A stretch of DNA of 15,621 nt from JBIOJM01 sp044450785 (GTDB taxonomy: Bacteria > Planctomycetota > Planctomycetia > Isosphaerales > Isosphaeraceae). Shown one piece after another: positions 8,954-14,389 of the stretch (position 1 is the stretch's first letter; each line of letters begins with the position of its first letter). The translations under genes and the position numbers were made by a program. Below the pieces are notes generated by a model. It saw only the letters and a list, made by a program, of their open reading frames with translations, was not told where the DNA came from and ran no database searches. The stretch covers positions 1 to 15,621 of the forward strand of contig JBIOJM010000244.1 of NCBI GenBank assembly GCA_044450785.1, given 5' to 3'.

Positions 8954-9267
8954 CAGGAGGCGAGCCCTCGAGCTTTGATCTTGGCTCGCACAACGGATTC
9001 GCCGTGTTGTCCCCGGAGATGCTCGACGGCACGCAACTGTTCATCGATGGCTCGATCCATTTCCTCCTGATGGTCGTGATAATAGGCCAGGCAACTGTGA
9101 ATTTGGCCCAGCGTGAGGTGCGGGTGCTGGCGCTGGATCTCATCGGCATCCCAGTGGTGTGCCAAACGATCGAGGGCGACCTCGAGAACTTTCGTTTGCG
9201 TCCCAATCAGCCAAACTTTGCCATCGGCGCGTTTCTCGATGTGAGGATAGTTGGCCGGAGTCGACAT
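8953..9267 (-). CDS. DUF433 putative antitoxin
   Basis: A 104-residue protein of the DUF433/COG2442 family. The N-terminal half (about 8-30) carries the beta-rich IEKRADGKVWLIGTQTKVLE segment. The middle (about 39-68, WDADEIQRQHPHLTLGQIHS and onward) is the winged-helix-like region normally used for DNA binding. The C-terminal helix (about 69-104) probably contacts the toxin. I chose ATG 9267 because GGGAG lies 10 bases upstream and the family starts here. An in-frame start at 9354 would add 29 unrelated residues and read through the candidate operator. It is the first gene of the pair and overlaps the toxin gene by one base. Its job is inferred from the family: neutralise the PIN-like partner and repress their shared promoter. 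Confidence 0.88.
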   Translation of the reverse strand: MSTPANYPHIEKRADGKVWLIGTQTKVLEVALDRLAHHWDADEIQRQHPHLTLGQIHSCLAYYHDHQEEMDRAIDEQLRAVEHLRGQHGESVVRAKIKARGLAS

Positions 9268-9287
9268 CGTTTTCAGCTCCCTTGGAC

Positions 9288-9301
9288 GACTCGCACGAGT
9301 C
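9288..9301. promoter_or_regulatory. 14-bp palindrome, candidate operator of the DUF433-DUF5615 operon
   Basis: GACTCG-CA-CGAGTC is a perfect inverted repeat with 6-bp arms and a 2-bp centre, 21-34 bases upstream of the antitoxin ATG on the minus strand. A TACAAT hexamer (minus strand, 9315-9310) lies just upstream and would place the transcription start near 9303, directly abutting the palindrome. No good -35 box is visible 17 bases further up. The arrangement fits autoregulation by the antitoxin, but that is inferred from position only. Confidence 0.45.
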
Positions 9302-9354
9302 AGATAGATATTGTACCCAGGACGCAGCCGCCGGGACATGGCTCGAATCGTCAA

Positions 9355-9411
9355 GGCACCAGTCTCTCGGCGCCGGCGTGGGCGGGCTTGCTGGCCTTGG
9401 CCAATCGTCGC
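9355..9411 (+). pseudogene. relic of a sedolisin (S53) gene: catalytic-serine motif only
   Basis: Nineteen codons read GTSLSAPAWAGLLALANRR, the serine motif and following helix of an S53 peptidase. This matches residues around S2306 of the giant protein in the same window at nearly every position up to the Asn, with about four fifths of the bases identical. I find no other sedolisin sequence on either side. It is a diverged remnant and not a fresh copy of the neighbouring gene. The stretch from here to 9694 holds no recognisable gene. Confidence 0.7.
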
Positions 9412-9563
9412 TTGAGCCCCACTTATCCCCTTTTCCCCGGCACCTACCCATGTGGTTTGTGTACTTTCGAACAGAAGGCGTATGGGATGTCGTTTCCTGA
9501 CGCCTAGGTACCATTCCGAGGCGGGAGGACTACGTCGCCTATTCTGGCGCCCCTTGGCCTTCG

Positions 9564-9569
9564 TATAAT
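9564..9569 (+). promoter_or_regulatory. possible -10 box upstream of the CHAT-SIR2 gene
   Basis: An exact TATAAT hexamer lies about 125 bases before the ATG at 9695 in otherwise GC-rich DNA. The -35 position (9541-9546, attctg) is a poor match to the consensus, so this is only a weak candidate. Confidence 0.25.
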
Positions 9570-9694
9570 CGGCTCTGTGCGCTTTCCTCCATGCGGATGT
9601 GAACCACTCAGCAGACGCGGCGATGGTGCGCCGTGCACGCCCTTCGAACCCCGTGTGTTATCGACGTTCAGAGGCGCTAGCCGAAGGAGTCCCG

Positions 9695-10012
9695 ATGTCC
9701 GCGCCAGAGCTTGAAATCGGACTTTACCGCTGGGACGAGAGCCGCTACACCGTGGTGCTTCGCTTCCGGTCAGTCGACGATCTCGACTTCGCCCCAGTCG
9801 AGGGCTCCGTCAAGCTCGACCTCAGGGAACTCGCAGACGGAGCGGTCGCGCCCGAGTCCTACGGCCTGAAACTGGGGCAATCCCTCTTCGCGGACGACCG
9901 CGCGCAGAAGCTGCTCGAATCGTCCCTCACCGACGCGGACGTGGCCAAGGTGCCACTACGGATCCGGCTCTTGATCGACCCGCGCGCCTCGGAGTTGCAG
10001 GGTTTGAGGTAG
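9695..10012 (+). pseudogene. CHAT-SIR2 gene, part 1: CHAT N-terminal region ending at a TAG
   Basis: This part encodes 105 residues beginning at ATG 9695, chosen over an earlier in-frame start because AAGGAG (9684-9689) lies five bases upstream and the protein family begins here. The text LEIGLYRWDESRYTVVLRFR, then GSVKLDLREL, then VPLRIRLLIDPRASELQGLR is the conserved leader of large CHAT (caspase-like) proteins. In relatives the next residues are W-E-L/T-L-R-D-P. Here the Trp codon is TAG (10010-10012), and the same frame continues with ELLRDP. As it stands, translation would stop after the beta-rich leader, well before any protease residue. CHAT proteins are cysteine proteases, often in conflict or cell-death systems. 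This copy is very probably inactive. Confidence 0.8.
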
Positions 10013-10294
10013 GAACTGCTTCGCGACCCCGTCTCAAACCGGCTCCTGGCTCTCGACAACCAAGTCATCTTCTCACGGTACTTGAGCAGCGCCGATTGGA
10101 GGCCCGCGCGACTCCGTGCGCGGGGTGCCACTCGCGCTCTGCTCGCGATCGCCAACCCCAGCGACATCTCGCACTATGCGCCGGGCGGCAGGAGACTGCT
10201 TCCCCCCGTCTTCGATGTCGACAGCGAGATCCAGCGGCTCAGGAGTGAGCTTTCCTCGATCCATGAGTTGATTCAAGATGGCCAGGTCGACTGA
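10013..10294 (+). pseudogene. CHAT-SIR2 gene, part 2: CHAT middle with catalytic core deleted, ending at a TGA
   Basis: This continues the frame of the previous part without a shift. ELLRDP, VIFSRYLSSADWRPARLRAR and ALLAIANPSD are family-typical CHAT residues. After FDVDSEIQRLRSELSS the frame jumps to IHELIQDGQVD, a segment that in complete relatives follows the His/Cys protease core. About 100-130 residues carrying both catalytic residues are therefore missing, without loss of frame. The part ends at TGA (10292-10294). The expected residue there is Arg, so a CGA-to-TGA change would explain it, since the frame goes on with AVARARMAIRDRPDQWVPVL. The only start codons in this part are internal, so it is unlikely to be expressed alone. 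Confidence 0.75.
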
Positions 10295-10312
10295 GCGGTC
10301 GCAAGGGCCCGC

Positions 10313-11221
10313 ATGGCAATTCGCGACCGCCCTGACCAATGGGTGCCCGTCCTGTTCACTCGCGTCATTAGCGGACGCATCTGGTACGTGCCGGGCGTCT
10401 CCTCGGGAGAGACGTCTTTCGGAGTTTGGCCCGCTCTCATCAACGCGAGCGAGCATGGGGCGTGTACCCCGATCCTCGGTCCGGGCCTGGTCGAACCGTA
10501 TGTCGGCTCGAGCCGGGATATCGCCCGTCGCTGGACCGCGTCCAGCCGGGTCCCCCTCGCGGCACTCGACAGTGGCGAACTCCGCCAGGTGGCCCAGTAT
10601 CTCTCGGTGGCACAGACCAGGGAGTACGCCTTGCAGCTCATCAGAGAGGATTACCGCAATGAGGTCCTGCACCGGTTCGGGGGCGCCGCTCCCGACGGCC
10701 GCCCGGAAGCGGGTTTGGAGGAAGTCCTGGCGGATGCCATGTTCTCCGAGCGGCGGCGCGACCCGTCCGAGCCGCACGGCATCCTGGCGCGTTGTCCCTT
10801 CCCGGTGTACATCACGACCAACTGGGATGGGCTGCTCGAGCGGGCATTGGTAGACGCGTCCAAAGCCCCGCGAGTCGATGACTACCCTTGGGATGAATCC
10901 TCCAGCGAGCCGGAACGAAGCTCAGGGCTGTTACCCGACGCCTCGCCGTCCCCGGATCGGCCGCAGGTCTATCACCTGTTCGGCCGCATGGAGAGGCCCG
11001 AGTCGCTCGTGCTCACAGAGGATGACTGCTTCGACTGCCTGATGGGACTCAGTAAGGACGCGCGTCTCGACTCGGAGGTCAAACGAGCACTGTCAAATCG
11101 GGCGATGCTCTTCCTGGGATTTCAGATGAATGACTGGAGCTTCCGGGCCGTGTTCCACCTCATGAGCTCAAGTTCAGCGAGCTCAACGGGTTCTGGAAGC
11201 GAGTGCGAACGAAGGGTCTGA
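10313..11221 (+). CDS. CHAT-SIR2 gene, part 3: SIR2-like domain protein, possibly expressed alone
   Basis: A 302-residue open frame from ATG 10313, in the same frame as the two preceding CHAT parts. Residues about 1-30 (DRPDQWVPVLFTRVISGRIW) are the linker joining CHAT to SIR2 in fused relatives. The SIR2_2-like domain follows: a nucleotide-binding loop near CTPILGPGLVEPYVGSSRDI, the strand YITTNWDGLLERAL, VYHLFGRMERPESLVLTEDD, and LLFLGFQMNDWSFRAVF. Such domains are NAD-binding and often NAD-degrading in defence systems. The last 18 or so residues are a Ser-rich tail unlike the family, so the normal C-terminus is missing, apparently through a frame change near 11160. The ATG lies inside the old linker with no clear ribosome site. 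Residual expression is possible, but decay is more likely. Confidence 0.75.
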   Translation: MAIRDRPDQWVPVLFTRVISGRIWYVPGVSSGETSFGVWPALINASEHGACTPILGPGLVEPYVGSSRDIARRWTASSRVPLAALDSGELRQVAQYLSVAQTREYALQLIREDYRNEVLHRFGGAAPDGRPEAGLEEVLADAMFSERRRDPSEPHGILARCPFPVYITTNWDGLLERALVDASKAPRVDDYPWDESSSEPERSSGLLPDASPSPDRPQVYHLFGRMERPESLVLTEDDCFDCLMGLSKDARLDSEVKRALSNRAMLFLGFQMNDWSFRAVFHLMSSSSASSTGSGSECERRV

Positions 11222-11484
11222 GCACGTTGCGGGAAATCATCAGAACTGACCAGGCCGGCGAGTTCGACGGTTGGTACCGTGAACTGGACGGGCAACGAGA
11301 AGGGATCGAGATCGGGATTAAGGGGGTCAAGTTGAGGGAGCTGATCGAACACACCATCGCCTTCGGTGATCAGGTTATTCAGGCGGAGAGCAGCGTGCGG
11401 GACCAATTGCATAATGCGGTGCAACGGCTCGTGGCCGTCTCGGAGGAAAAAAGTGCTCGGCCGTCCTCGACTCCGGGGGCCTGA
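11203..11484 (+). CDS. unidentified helical ORF fragment, possible continuation after rearrangement
   Basis: I do not recognise this. A 93-codon frame starts with GTG, but plausible protein sequence is open upstream of it to about 11158 (HELKFSELNGFWKRVRTKGL), overlapping the SIR2 tail in another frame. The composition is normal for a coding helix-rich protein (LREIIRTDQAGEFDGWYREL; LRELIEHTIAFGDQVIQAES). The end (SEEKSARPSSTPGA) looks like random translation. It is probably an internal piece of another gene joined to the broken SIR2 domain near 11160. A functional protein is unlikely. Confidence 0.35.
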   Translation: MRTKGLSTLREIIRTDQAGEFDGWYRELDGQREGIEIGIKGVKLRELIEHTIAFGDQVIQAESSVRDQLHNAVQRLVAVSEEKSARPSSTPGA

Positions 11485-11565
11485 GGAGCCAGCGGCCTCA
11501 TGACGCGGGGCCTGGCGTATCATGTGAACCGGCGGAGTGCCTGGCGTCTGTTCAGGGGGCTTCGG

Positions 11566-11730
11566 GACTGCCGGCTTCCGCTGACGGACCAGCGCCGGGC
11601 CGACGCCGTCGAAGGTACTTCCCGTGCCCGCCTGCGCGCTGTAGCACGCATTGAGCACGATCAAGCGCAGGCTGCGCCGGCCGACGACGAGCTGCGCGAA
11701 CGAACTGGCATCGAGATGTCTCCCCGCCAT
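11566..11730 (-). pseudogene. CHAT domain fragment with catalytic-cysteine motif, opposite strand
   Basis: Fifty-five codons on the minus strand read LDASSFAQLVVGRRSLRLIV, then LNACYSA with the candidate catalytic Cys (codon 11646-11644), then FDGVGPALVRQRKPAV. This is the Cys-proximal strand and following helix of a CHAT protease. The upstream catalytic His region and the downstream remainder are absent. The frame runs on into unrelated sequence, and two stops (TAA/TGA in nearby minus-strand text) precede it. It is not simply the piece missing from the plus-strand CHAT-SIR2 gene in place, because it lies about 1.3 kb away and inverted. It could be that core moved by inversion, or a relic of a second CHAT gene. 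The rest of 11485-11969 contains nothing I can identify. Confidence 0.65.
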
Positions 11731-11969
11731 TTTTGATCAGGGCGTTATTCTTGTCAACCGCCTGTTTTGAGCATGTTATGGGCCATCGAGGTTGACCATC
11801 GCCCGCTGTCTCGATATGTTCGTGGAGAAATCCAGGTCGGTTGAATTGCCTGTCGGCACCTGTCCGTTCTGGGTGGTGAGCATCAAAGACCGGTTCGGCG
11901 CGAGTTCGGCGAACGGCATGACGACGCACGCGTTGAGAGAATGAGGCCGCGGCGCGAAACGAGAAGCCA

Positions 11970-12257
11970 ATGGAAGCGACGGTTCCCAAGGTCCGAGTCG
12001 CGATCCCGCCGGAGTTGCGGGCGCTCTGCGGCGGCCGTGCGGAGCTTTGCATGATTGCACACGACGTCCGCGACCTGCTCGCGCAGCTCGCGCGGCAGCA
12101 CCCGCAAGTGCACGTGCGCATTTGCGACGAGCGCGGTGAGCCGCGGCCGCACATCAACGTCTTCGTCAACGCCGACTTACGCCCGCGGGCGGAGCTGGAT
12201 ATCCCGTTGGCGGTCGGCGATCTGGTCACAATCCTGCCTGCGGTTTCTGGAGGTTGA
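11970..12257 (+). CDS. MoaD/ThiS-family ubiquitin-like sulfur-carrier or modifier protein
   Basis: A 95-residue beta-grasp protein. Features seen: an N-terminal strand (VPKVRVAIPPELRALCGGRA), the DVRDLLAQLARQHP helix, VHVRICDERGEPRPHINVFV (the ...NVFVN... strand diagnostic of this family), GDLVTILPAVSGG, and the C-terminal Gly-Gly that is adenylated and thiocarboxylated in MoaD/ThiS/SAMP proteins. The length is normal and intact. No moa, thi or E1-like (MoeB/ThiF) gene is in the window, so any activating enzyme must act in trans. It is followed after only three bases by the BNR-propeller gene, which it probably serves or shares a promoter with. Start ATG 11970 has only a weak GAGAAG upstream. 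A role in molybdopterin synthesis is less likely than a dedicated pathway, because no MoaE partner is adjacent. Confidence 0.88.
   Translation: MEATVPKVRVAIPPELRALCGGRAELCMIAHDVRDLLAQLARQHPQVHVRICDERGEPRPHINVFVNADLRPRAELDIPLAVGDLVTILPAVSGG
12249..12253 (+). promoter_or_regulatory. ribosome binding site of the propeller gene, formed by the Gly-Gly codons
   Basis: GGAGG, seven bases before ATG 12261, is a perfect Shine-Dalgarno core. The same bases are the GGA and the first two bases of the GGT that encode the functional C-terminal Gly-Gly of the MoaD-like protein, so one sequence serves both purposes and ties the two genes together. Confidence 0.7.
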
Positions 12258-12260
12258 AGG

Positions 12261-13355
12261 ATGGCTAGTCGAGTGGTGGTTGTCGTCGGAACGAAGAAGG
12301 GGTTGTTCGTACTCGAGGGCAGCCCCGGTGCGAAGCGACTCGAGTTGCGAGGTCCGTTCTTCGGCGGGATGCCGCTCAACACGGCGCTGATCGATCGCCG
12401 TTCGAAGACGCCGAAGGTCGTCGCGGTGCCGAGCTCGCCGTGGTTCGGCACGACGGTCCAGGTGAGCAAGGACCTCGGGAAGAAGTTCAAGCCGACAAAG
12501 TCGGCGCCCGCGTTCGCGGCGGATGACGGACGCACGCTGAAGAACGTCTGGTCGCTCGCCGCGGGTGGCGATTCGACCGACTACCTCTGCGGGGTCGAGC
12601 CGGCGGCGCTCTTCCGCAGCCGCGACGGCGGAGACAACTGGGAGAAGGTCGCGGGGATCACCGACCACGCGCATGCGCGGCAGTGGCAGCCCGGCAACGG
12701 CGGGCTCTGCCTGCACACCATCCTTTCGCACGGCGATGCGCTTCACCTCGGCATCTCGACCGGCGGACATTACGCGAGCCGCGACGGCGAGACGAGCTTC
12801 GCGGCGGAGAACGCAGGCGTCGGTGCCGGCTTCCGGCCCGACCGCTTCCCCGAGTTCGGCCAGTGCGTGCACAAGATCGCGGCGCATCCCGATCTCCCGC
12901 AGCGCCTCTACATGCAAAACCACGGCGGCTTTCCAGACGACCCGACGCTTGGCGTGCTCCGAAGCGACGACGGCGGCCGGAGCTGGAAAAGCATCGCCAA
13001 GGGGTTGCCGAGCGACTTCGGCTTCCCGATCGTGGTCCACCCGCATGATGCGAACACGGTGTACGTCGTCCCGCTCGAAGGCGCGACTCGCACTTGCCCC
13101 GGAGCGCGGCCGGCAGTGTGGCGGAGCGAGAGCGCGGGCGAGAAGTGGCAGCGGTTGACCGACGGCCTGCCGAAGAAAGACGCCTGGTTCACGGTGCTGC
13201 GCGACGCGATGGACGTCGACGACGGCGGCCGGCCCTCGGTCTGGTTCGGCACGACCACCGGCCAGCTTTGGCGTGGGCGCGATGGAGGCGACTCCTTCGA
13301 ATGCGTCTCCGCCTCGCTCCCGCCGATCCATTGCGTGAAAGCCGCCGTCGTCTGA
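12261..13355 (+). CDS. BNR/Asp-box (VPS10/sialidase-like) beta-propeller protein
   Basis: A 364-residue protein made almost entirely of beta-propeller blades. Asp-box motifs (S-x-D-x-G-x-x-W) or their variants are at 120-127 (SRDGGDNW), 173-180 (SRDGETSF), 235-242 (SDDGGRSW), 289-296 (SESAGEKW) and 339-346 (GRDGGDSF), giving a regular blade spacing of about 50-60 residues. The start VVVVVGTKKGLFVLEG is typical of WD40/YVTN/BNR-like proteins annotated as 'exo-alpha-sialidase'. Sialidase catalytic residues are not evident, and there is no signal peptide, so it is probably cytoplasmic and not a secreted glycosidase. It is co-transcribed with the MoaD-like gene. I infer that it may be a substrate-binding or enzyme partner in a sulfur-carrier or modifier pathway. 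The specific reaction is unknown. Confidence 0.87.
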   Translation: MASRVVVVVGTKKGLFVLEGSPGAKRLELRGPFFGGMPLNTALIDRRSKTPKVVAVPSSPWFGTTVQVSKDLGKKFKPTKSAPAFAADDGRTLKNVWSLAAGGDSTDYLCGVEPAALFRSRDGGDNWEKVAGITDHAHARQWQPGNGGLCLHTILSHGDALHLGISTGGHYASRDGETSFAAENAGVGAGFRPDRFPEFGQCVHKIAAHPDLPQRLYMQNHGGFPDDPTLGVLRSDDGGRSWKSIAKGLPSDFGFPIVVHPHDANTVYVVPLEGATRTCPGARPAVWRSESAGEKWQRLTDGLPKKDAWFTVLRDAMDVDDGGRPSVWFGTTTGQLWRGRDGGDSFECVSASLPPIHCVKAAVV

Positions 13356-13422
13356 TCGTTGGACAGGGCCATGATCGACGAATGATGTTACTCCCAGGCG
13401 GTCAGGTGCGCAGTTTCTAGCA

Positions 13423-13442
13423 CCCTCTCCCGCGGGAGAGGG
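13423..13442. repeat. REP-like perfect 20-bp palindrome
   Basis: CCCTCTCCCGCGGGAGAGGG is its own reverse complement over 20 bases. Including the flanks (13421-13458), it reads as a hairpin followed by ttggggtgagggg. Closely similar CCCTCTCCC...GGGAGAGGG(T)TGGGGTGAGGG elements are dispersed between genes in many high-GC bacterial genomes. No T-run follows, so it is a poor candidate for an intrinsic terminator on its own, although it lies 68 bases after the propeller gene stop. Confidence 0.8.
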
Positions 13443-13481
13443 TTGGGGTGAGGGGCGAGCGGCACCGAGAAACTCCCCTGG

Positions 13482-13976
13482 TTGGATCGCAGCATGCGCA
13501 TCGTTTCTGCAAACGGCATTGTTTTGAGCGTGGTCGCCGGCGTCCTCATCGGCGACGCGACAGTGCGGACACTCCTCGAGGGGCTGTCCTGGGCCGTTGA
13601 GAAGGGGGCCGACGTCATCAACATGTCCTTGGGGTTCAGCTACTACGAGCCCCTCTTCGCCGAGATCTTCGCGATCCTCATCGACCAGTACGGTATCCTG
13701 CCGGTGGTCGCCATCGGCAACGAGAACCACGGTAACAGCAGCTCGCCGGGCAACGCATACAACGCCTTCTCCTACATGGACGGCACGTCGATGGCGACCC
13801 CCCACGTCGCCGGCTGCGCCGCCCTGCTCATGGCTGCGCGGCCCGACGCGCCGGTGGCGGAAGTCGTCCGTGCATTGAAGGAGACGGCCACTCATCCCGG
13901 AGGCGCCGCGCTCCGGCCCGATAATCGCTGGGGTTTCGGCCTGGTCCGACCAGCCGAGGCCCTCGCCGCCCTCTGA
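13482..13976 (+). pseudogene. truncated subtilisin-like serine peptidase (S8), core partly deleted
   Basis: This codes for 164 residues from a nominal TTG start; ATG 13494 is an alternative. Subtilase text is clear: LLEGLSWAVEKGADVINMSL, GFSYYEPLFAEIFAILIDQY, LPVVAIGNENHGNSSSPGNA with the oxyanion Asn N80, then DGTSMATPHVAG with nucleophile S103, and the terminal helix region ending DNRWGFGLVRPAEALAAL. The N-terminal part bearing catalytic Asp and His is absent. In complete relatives about 50-60 residues lie between GNAYNAFS and YMDGTSM; here the two are joined directly, in frame. With no Asp or His, it cannot be an active protease. A small I9-like gene follows after 23 bases, the remnant of a two-gene unit. 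Confidence 0.8.
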
Positions 13977-13999
13977 ACGACCCGTCGCGAGCCCGTCGT

Positions 14000-14389
14000 A
14001 TGCCCCGTCAATCGAGCAAGTCGCCGAAGCCCAAGATCAGCCCCGAATTCGCCCGGCGCCTGGCCCGGCTCGCGCCCGATGCGATGGCCCGTGCCATCGT
14101 CCTGCTCGACACGGGGCCAGCGCCGGCGGCGGCGCCTGGTCGACCCTCGAAGGCGGCGCGGAAGACGATCGCCCAGTCAATCCAGGCGGCCGCGACGGCG
14201 GCCGTGGCGGAGGTCGATCGCCTGCTCGAACACTCCGGCGGCCGCCGCCTGGCGCCAGGCCCCGACCTGTTCGGGTCCATCCGCGTCGAGGCGCCGGCTT
14301 CTGCCGTTTTGGTTCTGGCCGGTTCGGAACACGTTCGCGCGCTCTTGGAAGATCAACCCCTCTCCCTGATGCGTGACCCGGATCGATGA
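14000..14389 (+). CDS. inhibitor I9/propeptide-like small protein paired with the S8 gene
   Basis: A 129-residue soluble protein without a signal peptide. After a basic leader (MPRQSSKSPKPKISPEFARR), the pattern AIVLLD, a long Ala-rich helix (AARKTIAQSIQAAATAAVAE to DRLLEHSGGRRL), FGSIRVEA, the helix SAVLVLAGSEHVRALLEDQP and LSLM follows the beta-alpha-beta-beta-alpha-beta order of subtilisin propeptides (Inhibitor_I9). Particularly telling are IRVEAPASAVLVLA and the terminal LLEDQPLS. It starts 23 bases after the stop of the truncated S8 gene. I infer that it is a separately encoded chaperone or inhibitor for that protease. The assignment is by pattern only. The protein itself looks intact, although its partner is not. 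Confidence 0.6.
   Translation: MPRQSSKSPKPKISPEFARRLARLAPDAMARAIVLLDTGPAPAAAPGRPSKAARKTIAQSIQAAATAAVAEVDRLLEHSGGRRLAPGPDLFGSIRVEAPASAVLVLAGSEHVRALLEDQPLSLMRDPDR

Noticed and set aside
9004..9507. 167-residue plus-strand frame ending with the sedolisin motif
   Set aside because: Most of it is antisense to the DUF433 gene. Only the 19 codons at 9355-9411 resemble a protein family, and they are listed as a relic.
11776..12060. 94-residue minus-strand frame upstream of the CHAT fragment
   Set aside because: The part read from about 11780 to 11950 looks somewhat protein-like (RSLMLTTQNGQVPTGNSTDL), but I cannot connect it to a family. The rest is antisense to the MoaD-like gene, so it is not supported as a gene.
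13423..13442. Intrinsic terminator for the MoaD-BNR operon
   Set aside because: The hairpin is strong but there is no U-tract after it in either direction, and the flanks match dispersed REP-like elements better.
12177..13895. 572-residue open frame on the minus strand across the propeller and S8 genes
   Set aside because: It runs antisense through two unrelated genes and an intergenic palindrome. Its translation has no domain, while the plus-strand frames carry clear families.
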